From assembly GCF_002777255.1 (NCBI RefSeq), contig NZ_CP017634.1, forward strand, positions 4,352,903 through 4,416,902: a DNA stretch of 64,000 nucleotides, read 5' to 3'. The DNA comes from Candidatus Formimonas warabiya (GTDB lineage: Bacteria > Bacillota > Dehalobacteriia > Dehalobacteriales > Dehalobacteriaceae). This document shows, piece after piece, positions 28,644 through 38,209 of the stretch (the first letter of the stretch is position 1; each line of letters starts with the position of its first letter). A program made the translations under genes and the position numbers. The notes under the pieces are model-generated. The model did not search any database and had not been told where the DNA came from. It was given only the letters and a program-made list of their open reading frames with translations.

Positions 28644-28811
28644 TTCCGTACATCAAGAAGAATAAAAATTCTTATCAAATCGGTAAAAACCGAGAACCAG
28701 GAAGATGCAATAGAAGACATAACATTAAGAACGTTCCCTGTTACATATTTATGGAAATAAAGGGATTATCGGCAACTCCGTGATTCCCCTATTGTTTTCA
28801 TAGAAAAAGTC

Positions 28812-28845
28812 AAACCGGCCGGGCAAGAGATGCCGGTTTTTATTT
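28812..28845 (+). terminator. Intrinsic terminator
   Basis: AAACCGGC-N12-GCCGGTTT followed by a T-rich run, about 100 bases before the McrB-like gene. No other gene is seen between 28644 and 28943. Confidence 0.75.
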
Positions 28846-28943
28846 TGCCCTTTAGGCGAAAATTTGATTTGCTGGTGTAATTTACTAGAAAAAGGCAGGA
28901 AATTGCAGAAAATTAGAGAAATAGGGAATTAGTTACACCTTGT

Positions 28944-31247
28944 GTGATGATTGATTCTATGACCAACGGTGGTGAGACAGTGAAACTTCCTCAATTTTAC
29001 GATTATATAGGTCCCGAAAATAGTCTCTCAGGGTATCAACGTTCCTATAAATTAGTCTTAATGATTGCCTTTCTTGAAGGTATGGACGCTGAAGGCAAAA
29101 TCCTATTAAATGATTTAGCCCGACAGTTTAAAGAATTCTATATTGAGCGAAAAAAGCAGGGATTACTGGCTGATATTAATCCGGACCCTGCGATTGCCAA
29201 TGTGGAAAAAGCCAGTCTCTCACAAATCATATCCGTGATCCGGTACAATCCCTTGAATGCTTACCGCTCAAAAGGAATTCTTTATGTTGAATCAGAGGGT
29301 AATAGAGAAATCGTTGTAATGGATCGAGAAATTTTTTCTGAGATCACACCTGCTGAAAAAGAAAAGCTAATCTCGCTTTTGGAAAATAAACTGAAACACT
29401 ACTACTCTTGGGATAACCAGAGGGAGAACGTATCAATGGACACTGACACCTTTAAAGGTTATTTGCAAAAGGTCATGGATGAGTATCTTAGTGCTAGTAG
29501 CCAACCATTTGCCGGACATGCGATGGGAGAACTATTACGTAAGATCATCCCAGGTTATATTGAAAAACTTACATTTATTAATAAAAGTCGCTATAAAGTA
29601 AATGGTTCTATTGGTAAGGGAAGTTGGACAAAGTATCCCTGGATTGCAGTTTTAGATAGGAATATCACTGAAACTACGCAAAATGGGGTTTATATTGTCT
29701 ATCTTTTTTCTGAAGATATGCAGAGATGCTATTTAACCTTAAATCAAGGGTTTACAAAGCTTAAAAATGAGATAGGAAAACCAGGTGCCCTGAAGAAAAT
29801 GCAAGACATCAAAACCGTGATAAGAAGCAAAGTAGATATGCGTGGTTTTAATACTGATAGCAATATAACGCTGGGAAATGAGTTCTACGAACAGTGTACG
29901 ATTTGTTATCGGCTCTACCAGACAGGAAACCTGCCTCATGATCGAGAGCTAATCAGTGATCTTGACCTGATGATGCAAATCTATAAGGATTACTATGCAT
30001 ATTGTGTGGGAAACAAACCTGATGAATCTGAAAAACCGGAGATAGGTGAGACTGAAAAACAAAGTGGGATAATAGAAGAACCGGAAACTCCGGAGATGAT
30101 CAGTGACTATATCGTTAAGGACGATATTGATCAAATCCATCTATTTTTTGAAAGCAAAGGTTTTGTATATGACAAGTCACTGCTGAAAAATTTCTATCTA
30201 GCTTTAAAGGCGAAACCTTTTGTGATCCTTGCGGGCACTTCCGGCACGGGAAAAAGCCGCTTAGTAAGACTTTTTGCCGAAGCCCTCAATGCGACACCTG
30301 AAAATAGAAGGTTTAAACTGATCGCTGTTCGACCAGATTGGTCTGATTCTACAGATTTGTTGGGTTATCGTGACCTTAATGGGAGATTCCATCCCGGACC
30401 ATTGACCACCTTTTTAAACGAAGCACGAAAAAATAGTGCACTCCCTTATTTTCTTTGCCTTGATGAAATGAATCTCGCCAGGGTGGAGTATTATTTTAGC
30501 GACGTGCTCTCTGCCATGGAGACACGAAGAATTGATGAAGAGGGAAATTTCCGCACTGATACCTTAATAAGTAGTGAATCTTTTGCTGGTGATGAGGAAG
30601 CAAGGCATAAATATGGTGCTCTCTATCTCCCGGACAATGTCTATATCGTGGGTACCGTGAATATGGACGAAACTACTTTCCCTTTCAGTAAAAAGGTTCT
30701 TGACAGAGCCAATACCATCGAATTCTCTCAAATAGATTTACAATTAATGCCGTCCCAAACAGTAGCTCCTGTTTTAGGACGGACCCTCCATAATTCCTTT
30801 ATGAAAGGACAATTCCTGACCCTGAGTGATTGTATGACAAGTGACGAAATCATCAGCCAAACCATTGGTGAATTAATGCGGATCAACCGAGCATTGAATA
30901 TAGCAGGATTACAGGTGGGCTACCGCATTCGGGACGAGGTTTGCTTCTATACCATTTATAATGAGATGTTTGAGCTACTACCTTTTGCCCATGCCATGGA
31001 TTTCCTGCTTTTACAGAAGATCTTGCCGCGCATACAGGGAAGTAGCAGTGCCATCAAACGTACCTTGATTGACCTATTTAAAATATGTATTGGCAATGAT
31101 AGCGCAACCTTGAACCCGGAAGATATCAGTGTGTACGAAAATATGCAACAATCTCTACCAAATGCCATCTATCGCTTTTCAGCAGAAAAACTTGTCTTTA
31201 TGATGCGGAGGTACGAAGAAGATGGATTCACCTCCTATTGGCTCTAA
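28944..31247 (+). CDS. McrB-like AAA+ GTPase of a type IV restriction system
   Basis: The frame gives up to 767 residues. Starts at 28944 (GTG), 28947 (ATG) or, with the better ribosome site, GTG 28980 are possible. Residues about 170-360 form an MrcB-type N-terminal domain (GELLRKIIPGYIEKL; VYIVYLF; LTLNQGFTKL), followed by an acidic linker. The AAA+ core has Walker A GTSGTGKS (about 430), Walker B LCLDEMNLARVEYYFSDVLS (about 505) and the McrB signature VGTVNMDETTFPFSKKVLDR. McrB uses GTP to translocate on modified DNA and drives its partner nuclease. The gene overlaps the next by 26 bases. Confidence 0.9.
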   Translation: MMIDSMTNGGETVKLPQFYDYIGPENSLSGYQRSYKLVLMIAFLEGMDAEGKILLNDLARQFKEFYIERKKQGLLADINPDPAIANVEKASLSQIISVIRYNPLNAYRSKGILYVESEGNREIVVMDREIFSEITPAEKEKLISLLENKLKHYYSWDNQRENVSMDTDTFKGYLQKVMDEYLSASSQPFAGHAMGELLRKIIPGYIEKLTFINKSRYKVNGSIGKGSWTKYPWIAVLDRNITETTQNGVYIVYLFSEDMQRCYLTLNQGFTKLKNEIGKPGALKKMQDIKTVIRSKVDMRGFNTDSNITLGNEFYEQCTICYRLYQTGNLPHDRELISDLDLMMQIYKDYYAYCVGNKPDESEKPEIGETEKQSGIIEEPETPEMISDYIVKDDIDQIHLFFESKGFVYDKSLLKNFYLALKAKPFVILAGTSGTGKSRLVRLFAEALNATPENRRFKLIAVRPDWSDSTDLLGYRDLNGRFHPGPLTTFLNEARKNSALPYFLCLDEMNLARVEYYFSDVLSAMETRRIDEEGNFRTDTLISSESFAGDEEARHKYGALYLPDNVYIVGTVNMDETTFPFSKKVLDRANTIEFSQIDLQLMPSQTVAPVLGRTLHNSFMKGQFLTLSDCMTSDEIISQTIGELMRINRALNIAGLQVGYRIRDEVCFYTIYNEMFELLPFAHAMDFLLLQKILPRIQGSSSAIKRTLIDLFKICIGNDSATLNPEDISVYENMQQSLPNAIYRFSAEKLVFMMRRYEEDGFTSYWL

Positions 31248-33648
31248 CGCACAAGAATTAATTTATATTCAAACATCGACCTTTGACTTGACGATGAAAG
31301 GCAAACCCTGCCACCCCAAAGCAGAGATGTTGGGAAGGCCTGGTCAATCATGTTTTTCGGTATGGAGTAATGAACCCTTTGCATTCTACTCCTGGGCATC
31401 TCAAGAAACCATAGATAATCCCCTTAGCCCTGGAAGGCATGACATCCCAATAGTGCCCCTGTTCTTTGAACATCAAGATATTGAGATGATCCTGGAAAAG
31501 AAAAAGGAGATTGAGCTGACATTTTATCATGAATCTCCCTTGTTTCAGAATAAAATTACTCCTGTCGGCAGAAGCGGAAAGATCCTGTCTGGAGTGATAA
31601 ACTTTGGATGTGAGGTTGGTTTTTCAAATCTTATTTTTAAAGTGGATGGACTGGAAGTGCTCTCTATCACCTTAGAGGTATTTCCCTCCAAAATTGATTA
31701 TCGAAATGACTACCTGGCAATTCTCCGGGACGTAAATGATGAAATACACAACTTGGCCTATGATTTTCTTAAACGAACCTATCTCTGGTCTGGGTTACGT
31801 GATGAATATGGTAACAGTCAGACTGAATTCTATAGCATTTTTAAAACCATCTTTCAGCGTTTTCTCCAATCAACTGATGTAGTTTTGCGTGCTCCCTATC
31901 ATGTATTGCAACAGAATATGGAGATTGTGCCGCCCCATCGTGCGAAACAAATTACCAATGCTACTTTACGCTATATGGAAAAACACCAGCAAAGTTCCCA
32001 CTTCCAAAATGGGCATTTTATTCCCCAAAAAGTCTTGAGTGTACGGAAGCAGATGAGATTTGATACCTTTGAAAACCGAATGGTCAAGCATATGCTACTT
32101 TCTGTGATTCGTCGCCTGGAGCAACTTCGTGTTCAAAGCAGAGACAGGGGAGAGACATTGTTGAACCAGCTGAGCGGCATGATAACCCAGCTAAGACGAC
32201 GGGTCGATCACAGTTTTTTACGAGAGGTAGGAAATCTGCATACTTCAAATGCCCTATCATTGGTCTTCCATGCCGCCCCAGGGTATCGGGAGCTATATAA
32301 ATACTATCTAATGCTATTCAAGGGGATTGCCTTAACGGGAGATTTATTTCGGATATCCATGAAAGATCTTGCTGTTTTGTATGAGTACTGGTGCTTTATC
32401 AAGCTGGGAAGTCTGCTGCGTGAGAAGCATGAACTGATCCAACAGGATCTTTTGCGAGTTGATCATAATGGCTTATTTGTTACGATTAAAAAGGGCCGAC
32501 GAGCCCAGATCCGTTTTAGAAATAAGAAAAATGGTGAGATATACACACTTGCCTATAACCCCCGATATGCTGCTATCCCTCTCCAACGACCAGACAATGT
32601 GCTTTGTTTGGAAAAACGTCAGTCTGATGTGCAGTATCAATACATCTTTGATGCTAAGTATCGGATCAATCCAGCATTGGAAGGAACGGGATACTATTCG
32701 CAATATGGACACCCAGGCCCCGAAGAAGACGATATTAATGCCATGCACCGATACAGGGATGCCATTGTAGCCGAGCAGGATGCCCAAATGTGGCGTAATC
32801 TTTTTGGAGCGTATGTGCTGTTTCCCTATAATAATGAAGAATTGTATCGAAATCACCGTATGTATAAAAGTATAGAAAAGGCAAACATAGGGGGTCTTCC
32901 GTTCTTGCCCGGTACAACGGGTATGGTCCGGGAAATGATTGATGGTTTAATAACCATTTCACCAAAATCAGTTCTGGATACAGCTATTTTGCCCGGGGGA
33001 ATTGAAGAATGCTGGCAGGAGATTGATTTTAATATTAAAGATGTTCTTGTTGGGGCGCTCAGAGGTCCGGAACAATTAGATGTTTGTTTACGATACGGAT
33101 TTTACCATATCCCCTATAAGCGCTTAAATAAAGAACGTATTGGAGTACGATTTATCGCTCTATATCAGTCAAAGGAGCTTTTTAGGGATAGTGCCGGTAT
33201 CTCATACTTTGGAGAAATTATAAAATGGGAGGTAATTCCGAGAAACCAAATTACTGAACTACCTTCAGTATCGGATGAGTTATATATAAAATACACCGTT
33301 CGAGAATGGGTAAAACGAGATAAGCCAATACAACCCAAGGAATACGGCGTACGATCCCATTTATATACCAATTATAAAATATTTGAGCGTGCAGAGCAGA
33401 TACCGGAACTATGTATTCGTTCAGCGACGGAGTATAGGTTGTATTTAGAACTGAAGAGAATTACTAATCAAGTTAGTATGAAAGTAAATAGGGATCAGGT
33501 CCAGAATTTTGCCATAGAAGATGGGCGAATTTGGTTGGAAGAAGGCAATTTAATTATTGCCAAGTCTGGACATATAAAGATGATTTCAGTACAGGATTTT
33601 AAGAAAAGGCCGGGTGCCGCTGTACGGAGTATTTGTGAAACTGGGTAA
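31222..33648 (+). CDS. McrC-like DUF2357 nuclease
   Basis: ATG 31222 follows GGAGGTACGAAGAAG within the end of the mcrB-like gene. The 808-residue protein has the DUF2357 region (residues about 100-320: KIDYRNDYLAILRDVNDEIH; VRKQMRFDTFENRMVKHML) and a PD-(D/E)XK-type nuclease core around YIFDAKYRIN (about 475). It is longer than classical McrC (about 350 residues), with extra C-terminal domains that may read the DNA modification. With the McrB-like ATPase it should cut modified (for example methylated or glucosylated) phage DNA. Confidence 0.85.
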   Translation: MDSPPIGSNAQELIYIQTSTFDLTMKGKPCHPKAEMLGRPGQSCFSVWSNEPFAFYSWASQETIDNPLSPGRHDIPIVPLFFEHQDIEMILEKKKEIELTFYHESPLFQNKITPVGRSGKILSGVINFGCEVGFSNLIFKVDGLEVLSITLEVFPSKIDYRNDYLAILRDVNDEIHNLAYDFLKRTYLWSGLRDEYGNSQTEFYSIFKTIFQRFLQSTDVVLRAPYHVLQQNMEIVPPHRAKQITNATLRYMEKHQQSSHFQNGHFIPQKVLSVRKQMRFDTFENRMVKHMLLSVIRRLEQLRVQSRDRGETLLNQLSGMITQLRRRVDHSFLREVGNLHTSNALSLVFHAAPGYRELYKYYLMLFKGIALTGDLFRISMKDLAVLYEYWCFIKLGSLLREKHELIQQDLLRVDHNGLFVTIKKGRRAQIRFRNKKNGEIYTLAYNPRYAAIPLQRPDNVLCLEKRQSDVQYQYIFDAKYRINPALEGTGYYSQYGHPGPEEDDINAMHRYRDAIVAEQDAQMWRNLFGAYVLFPYNNEELYRNHRMYKSIEKANIGGLPFLPGTTGMVREMIDGLITISPKSVLDTAILPGGIEECWQEIDFNIKDVLVGALRGPEQLDVCLRYGFYHIPYKRLNKERIGVRFIALYQSKELFRDSAGISYFGEIIKWEVIPRNQITELPSVSDELYIKYTVREWVKRDKPIQPKEYGVRSHLYTNYKIFERAEQIPELCIRSATEYRLYLELKRITNQVSMKVNRDQVQNFAIEDGRIWLEEGNLIIAKSGHIKMISVQDFKKRPGAAVRSICETG

Positions 33649-33843
33649 CCGATCATGATAAGATATTTAGCATAAGTAAAACCGTTTCCTTAGTACTCCC
33701 CCAGATTAAGGAAGTACAAAATGCCTATTTTAAAATCTATATTTGTATTTATAACTGAACGGTTTTCACTATTTGAAAATGTTTTTTTATAATTATATTG
33801 CTATGCGATAATAGGGGCAATTGCGTTTTCTATTGCATTTGAA

Positions 33844-34080
33844 ATGGTCGGCAAATTATATCGATTAGATATAATTGATGGAAGCATGATTGGCAGCCTA
33901 CTTCATTGGGCGATTAGATTCATTGTTTTTGTGGCGCTATTTTTATTGGGATCGTTTGTAATTTGGATTGTTAAGCTAATAACTGCAGTTCCTATATGGC
34001 TGTGGTTTACCTTGCTTGTAGTTGGGCTGATTAGCGTTATCATACATAGCTATAAAGAAAGTATCAAGGGGACCGAGTGA
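33844..34080 (+). CDS. Small membrane protein (78 aa)
   Basis: ATG 33844, without a clear ribosome site, encodes 78 residues with two hydrophobic helices (RFIVFVALFLLGSFVIWIV and WLWFTLLVVGLISVII) and a short basic tail. It lies between the McrBC-like pair and the TIR-like genes. No family recognised; a membrane component of the adjacent defence genes is possible. Confidence 0.45.
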   Translation: MVGKLYRLDIIDGSMIGSLLHWAIRFIVFVALFLLGSFVIWIVKLITAVPIWLWFTLLVVGLISVIIHSYKESIKGTE

Positions 34081-34209
34081 TTCTTAATTACCTAATTTGA
34101 CCATAAGTATAGCTGCAGCATATCCACGCATCACTTGTAGAGGTTCCTAACTCATTTGTTATAACTGATTTTCGGAAAAGAGTGTCAACCCCGTCCCCGA
34201 GACACCCTG

Positions 34210-34236
34210 GAGTTCGCGGCAACAATAAGAACAGGT
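34210..34236 (+). repeat. Displaced 27-base scrap of the DUF2812 gene
   Basis: Matches 17814-17840 (coding for EFAATIRTG) at 26 of 27 positions, flanked by unrelated sequence. It indicates an old duplication or recombination event. The 34081-34356 spacer otherwise holds no gene. Confidence 0.55.
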
Positions 34237-34356
34237 ATTATGATGTAAATCTGTTATATTGTGAAAAAATTTTACAGACTACCAATTTTCGACATTTATT
34301 ATCTACACAAAATATTATAATTAGATAAAATATATATTTTTGTGAGGTGATTTGCA

Positions 34357-34827
34357 TTGAAAGTTTTTATTTCTCATAAACGTGAAGATAATGCTACGGC
34401 TCTAGAAATTCAATCGCGACTCCGTTTTTTAAAAGTAGATGCTTATCTAGATATTCTTGAAGGTGATCTCCTTTTAAAAGGGGAAAAACTTACTGCTCAT
34501 ATAAAAGAAAACTTGAATTCATGCACAGATTTATTAGCTGTTATATCACCTATCACTCAGGAATCGTGGTGGGTACCTTTTGAGATTGGAATGGCTGCAC
34601 AAAATGACTTTCCTATAGTTAGCTATATCAAGGATTATGTACGAATTCCAGATTATCTGAGTTATTGGCCAAAATTAAAAAGCTATTTAGACCTAAACAA
34701 ATATGTCGAAGCAAGAATAAAGACTGATAAAGAACTTATTTTAGAAAAATCATATCCATTACAAAAATATGCTTCTAAGGAATCTCCTACAGAGAAGTTC
34801 TATAAGAACTTGAGATCAATATTGTAA
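34357..34827 (+). CDS. TIR-domain protein
   Basis: ATG 34357 (TTG at the same place in some readings) follows a GTGAGGTG site. The 156-residue protein is essentially one TIR domain: KVFISHKREDNATALEIQSR at the N-terminus, LLAVISPITQESWWVPFEIG for the box-2/WxxxE region (the Glu being the NADase catalytic candidate). Bacterial TIR proteins consume NAD or make cyclic ADP-ribose signals on infection. First of three consecutive TIR-like genes, spaced 9-70 bases apart on one strand. Confidence 0.85.
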   Translation: MKVFISHKREDNATALEIQSRLRFLKVDAYLDILEGDLLLKGEKLTAHIKENLNSCTDLLAVISPITQESWWVPFEIGMAAQNDFPIVSYIKDYVRIPDYLSYWPKLKSYLDLNKYVEARIKTDKELILEKSYPLQKYASKESPTEKFYKNLRSIL

Positions 34828-34844
34828 AAGGAGGTATGCTAGCA

Positions 34845-35255
34845 ATGGCTGATCCAAGAGCATTTATTAGTTTTGATTTTGACCATAATGAAAATGAGAA
34901 GATTTTGTTTTTAGGACAAAGCAAAAACTCCAAGACACCATTTAATATACAAGATTGGTCTGCTAAGTCTGCTATGCCACAGAGTCAATGGGAAAAGATT
35001 GTTGAAGAGAAAATAAGTAAATGTAATATGTTAATTGTTCTTGTAGGAAAATATATGGCAAGCGCTACAGGTGTTGCTAAAGAAATAAGAATGGCAAAAG
35101 ATAATAATGTTCCTATTTTTGGAGTATATGTTGGTGGGAGTAATTCTCAAAGTAATTTGCCTACTGGATTGCAAAGGAATCGTACAATTTCGTGGGATTG
35201 GGATTCAATAGCATCTGCTATAAAACAAGTTATGGAAGAAGGAAAAAATTCATAG
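34845..35255 (+). CDS. TIR-like (DUF1863 / ThsB-type) protein
   Basis: ATG 34845 lies nine bases after AAAGGAGGT; ATG 34836 is too close to that site. The 136 residues (RAFISFDFDHNENEKILFLG; QDWSAKSAMPQSQWEKIVEE; MLIVLVGKYMASATGVAKEI; VPIFGVYVGG) follow the DUF1863 TIR-like pattern seen in ThsB of Thoeris, where the protein senses phage and makes a cyclic ADP-ribose isomer. A Glu (KEIRMA) sits at the catalytic position. Lies 17 bases after the first TIR gene. Confidence 0.8.
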   Translation: MADPRAFISFDFDHNENEKILFLGQSKNSKTPFNIQDWSAKSAMPQSQWEKIVEEKISKCNMLIVLVGKYMASATGVAKEIRMAKDNNVPIFGVYVGGSNSQSNLPTGLQRNRTISWDWDSIASAIKQVMEEGKNS

Positions 35256-35325
35256 AATTATAATATGTAGATTTATTTCCATAGGTTTCTAAATATATAA
35301 CTTATTTATTAAGGAAGAGGATTTT

Positions 35326-35871
35326 ATGAATATTCCTGCTTTTTTGAGCTATCCACAGCCATATTTAAAAAAGCAGTTTGATTTTATGAACTATATAAAA
35401 AGGTACCTATTAGATAGAGGTATAGAAACCAGGACATTGGGAGTTACTGATTATGATATGGAAGAACCTCTTACTGCAATAAGACGTCTAATGCTTGAAT
35501 CTAATGGCCTTTTAACAATAGCGTTTAGAAGAGCACAGATAGAGAAGGGTACTGGCAAGCCTAATCCTGACATTGAAAGTGTAAGAGAGTACTCTCTAGA
35601 CAATAAGTGGCTAACAAGTCCTTATTGCCATATAGAGCCTGCTATGGCTTTTCAAATTGGTTTACCAATTTTGATTTTTAGAGAAGAAGGAGTAATTGCT
35701 GATGGCATTCTTGAAAAGGGAGTAACAGGAACATACCTACCCGAGTTTAACCTTGATTATGGCGTAGACAAATACTTTGAATCTGAAGAATGGAAGCAAC
35801 TAATTGGCAAATGGGAGTGTTATGTTCGAAATGTTGCGATAAAAAAAGGGTGCCCACCAAAATTGTATTAG
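35326..35871 (+). CDS. Third TIR/SLOG-like nucleotide-processing protein
   Basis: ATG 35326 follows AGGAAGAGGA. The 181-residue protein opens with PAFLSYPQPYLKKQFDFMNY, then RYLLDRGIETRTLGVTDYD, then LTSPYCHIEPAMAFQIGLPI. This is a Rossmann-like fold of the TIR / nucleoside 2-deoxyribosyltransferase type, with a CHIEPAMA Glu in the position of the catalytic residue. I do not recognise the exact family. Its place directly after two TIR genes suggests a signal-producing or NAD-consuming enzyme. Confidence 0.6.
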   Translation: MNIPAFLSYPQPYLKKQFDFMNYIKRYLLDRGIETRTLGVTDYDMEEPLTAIRRLMLESNGLLTIAFRRAQIEKGTGKPNPDIESVREYSLDNKWLTSPYCHIEPAMAFQIGLPILIFREEGVIADGILEKGVTGTYLPEFNLDYGVDKYFESEEWKQLIGKWECYVRNVAIKKGCPPKLY

Positions 35872-36009
35872 AGATAGCTGTATAATGATTAGGGAGCATT
35901 CCTGTAACGAAAATTGTTGAACTTTGAAAAAGAAGACGCCTGGCAATAAAATAGTATTGTGCTGATCCAGCCAAGAAAGGCACAAAACTATATACTGGAG
36001 GCGTCATAT

Positions 36010-37284
36010 ATGAAGCGTACACAAAATGAAAAGATTTTGCAAATCAAAAATGAAACACTTGTGGTCGGGATTGACATTGGAAAGAACAACCATTATGCAA
36101 GGGCTTTTGATTACAGAGGAATGGAACTAGCAAAACTCCTGCGATTCAGCAACACCAAACAGGGCTATGAAGCCCTCAATGACTGGATGCGTAAAATAAT
36201 GCAGGAGAATAACAAGACCGAGAGCACAGTGGGGTTTGAGCCTACAGGGCACTACTGGTTCACGCTAGGCGATCACCTACAGAAAGAAGGCCACCGGTTA
36301 GGAATTATAAATCCATTTCACGTAAAATGCACAAAAGAGCTGGATGATAACAGTCCGACCAAAAATGACCACAAAGATCCAAAGACCATAGCAATGCTGG
36401 TCAAGGACGGAAGATTTCGGGATGTATACATACCGGAGGACCTTTTTCAGGAGCTTCGGGAAGCGGTACTTGAAAGAGAAAGACTATTGGAGCAGCTGAT
36501 CAGGATAAGCAACCAGGTAATACGCTGGTTGGATATAAGGTTTCCAGAATTCAATGAGGTATTCAAGGATTGGAGCCGGAATGGGGCCTGGTTGGCATTA
36601 AAGCATTATCCAACACCAGCAAAGGTTGTTACGGCAGGAGCTACAGGCTTGATGAACACTTGGCGGCAAGAGATGAAGAAACCAAGTATCAAAAAGGCAG
36701 AAAGGCTTGTACAGGCCGCAGCCGAATCTATAGGGCGTACTTCTGGTTCAAAGGCTGCAGAAGCAGCTTTGCAAAATCTTTTGACACAGTATGAAATGAT
36801 AAACCAGCAAAAACAGAATATAGAAAGACTAATGCAGGAACTGTTGTTAAAGATACCCAATGCATCGAAACTTGTGGACATAAAAGGAATCGGGATGGTG
36901 ACGGCGGCTGTCATCGTCAGTGAAATTGGTGATATAAACCGGTTCCAAGATCCACGGCAGATACAGAAAATGGCGGGCTTGAGCCTGCGGGAGAACAGTT
37001 CAGGCAAGCATAAAGGAAAGACAACCATCAGCAAGCGAGGCCGTAAACGGCTGCGTGAAGGGTTGTTCAGGACTATCATCACAATGCTGGCAACAAATAA
37101 GGAATTCCGGACAATACACCAGAGGAATCTGAATCGAGAAAAGAATCCTTTGATCAAGATGGAGTCGATAGTAGCCCTTTGTGGCAAGCTGATACGAGTT
37201 ATTTACGCAATACTGACCAAAGGAAATGACTATGATGCCGACAAAATGATGAATGACATGAACAGGTCGATGAAGGCTGCATAA
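36010..37284 (+). CDS. IS110-family transposase
   Basis: Start is ATG 36010 after GGAGGCG. The 424-residue protein has the IS110 layout: an N-terminal RuvC-like DEDD domain (VVGIDIGKNNHYARAF; E in GFEPTGHYWF; DPKTIAML) and a C-terminal Tnp2 domain with the catalytic Ser region (IKGIGMVTAAVIVSEIGDIN, MAGLSLRENSSGKHKGKTTI). These recombinases are guided by an element-encoded bridge RNA. It appears intact. Confidence 0.93.
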   Translation: MKRTQNEKILQIKNETLVVGIDIGKNNHYARAFDYRGMELAKLLRFSNTKQGYEALNDWMRKIMQENNKTESTVGFEPTGHYWFTLGDHLQKEGHRLGIINPFHVKCTKELDDNSPTKNDHKDPKTIAMLVKDGRFRDVYIPEDLFQELREAVLERERLLEQLIRISNQVIRWLDIRFPEFNEVFKDWSRNGAWLALKHYPTPAKVVTAGATGLMNTWRQEMKKPSIKKAERLVQAAAESIGRTSGSKAAEAALQNLLTQYEMINQQKQNIERLMQELLLKIPNASKLVDIKGIGMVTAAVIVSEIGDINRFQDPRQIQKMAGLSLRENSSGKHKGKTTISKRGRKRLREGLFRTIITMLATNKEFRTIHQRNLNREKNPLIKMESIVALCGKLIRVIYAILTKGNDYDADKMMNDMNRSMKAA

Positions 37285-37640
37285 GCCGCCGGAGGCAAAG
37301 CATGGAACTGGATTGCGAAGAAGCCTGAAGGCCGCAACAGGAGAGATATGCAATCCAGAGTATAAAACGAAAAAACACTTTTGCACATTGAAAAGGAAGA
37401 GCCGGGGCAGTCAAGTTGAATTTACCTTTAGGGCATAGACCCAGCTTGGGAGCATGATTGACGTTCCACCTCCAGGATAAGCAGGACGAAGGAATTAGGC
37501 ACATTGATGCCGGAAGACATGGGAGGGTTGCTGCTTGGAGTTGATGTGGAATCCTGATGGCCGAGATAAAGAAAACACACGCGGTTTTATTTTCTCTGCC
37601 CGAATCTATACAACTACCAGCAATTATGCATTATCCAAAG
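37285..37640 (+). ncRNA. Candidate bridge-RNA region of the IS110 element
   Basis: About 350 non-coding bases follow the transposase stop, with several short inverted repeats. IS110-family elements of the IS1111 group carry their bridge RNA on the transposase 3' side, and a long right flank with a short left flank is what would be expected. Inferred from layout only; no loop-guide pairing was established. Confidence 0.35.
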
Positions 37641-37723
37641 GAAAGGCTCATTCACATCAAAATGAAAAACTATGAAAAATCAAGATATTTAAAGAAAACG
37701 AGAGTTTATTAAGGGAGGTTCCT

Positions 37724-38209
37724 ATGCCCCACCAAGAAAATCAATGCAAGCTTTTTAATACTACGGAAGATCAGTATGGAGATTTATATAAGACTCACAT
37801 TATTGAGCAATATAAACTTTATGTAGAGATGATGGATAGAGTAAGTCAAAGGAGAATGACCGCCAATACATTTTTTATTACGACAAACTCTGCTTTGTTA
37901 ACGCTGTTTTCTTTATTTAAATCAACTGTATGTAATTGGGGCATACTCATATCAGCAGTCGGAATAATAATTACCCTTTCTTGGTATTACATAATAAATA
38001 GTTATAAACAGCTAAATACCGGCAAATTTAAGGTTATTCATGACTTGGAAACATGTCTCCCTATGTCTCTATATCATTATGAATGGAAAATTCTAGAGGA
38101 GGGTAAAAACCAAGAAAAATATTGGCCACTTTCTCATGTAGAATGCTATGTTCCTATAGCTTTTGGCATTATTTATTTGGTCCTATTTGTTGTAGGTATG
38201 GGACAATAA
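37724..38209 (+). CDS. Small integral membrane protein (RipA-like), possible TIR effector
   Basis: ATG 37724 follows GGGAGG. The 161-residue protein has a soluble N-terminal helix (QYKLYVEMMDRVSQRRMTAN) and three hydrophobic segments at about 50-65, 70-90 and 140-160, with a cytosolic helical part (HDLETCLPMSLYHYEWKILE) between. The pattern resembles RipA-type small membrane proteins often seen near TIR and nucleotide-signalling genes. It may be the membrane-disrupting effector of the TIR cluster, now separated from it by the IS110 element. Confidence 0.5.
   Translation: MPHQENQCKLFNTTEDQYGDLYKTHIIEQYKLYVEMMDRVSQRRMTANTFFITTNSALLTLFSLFKSTVCNWGILISAVGIIITLSWYYIINSYKQLNTGKFKVIHDLETCLPMSLYHYEWKILEEGKNQEKYWPLSHVECYVPIAFGIIYLVLFVVGMGQ

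Larger units (their letters stand above)
35872..37700 (+). mobile_element. IS110-family insertion sequence (boundaries approximate)
   Basis: Intact transposase at 36010-37284 with non-coding flanks of about 130 bases left and up to 400 bases right. IS110 elements lack ordinary terminal inverted repeats, so ends cannot be read directly. It separates the three TIR-like genes from the small membrane protein at 37724. Confidence 0.65.

Noticed and set aside
34357..35871. Classical Thoeris (ThsA plus ThsB)
   Set aside because: No SIR2-SLOG or macro-domain ThsA is encoded nearby.
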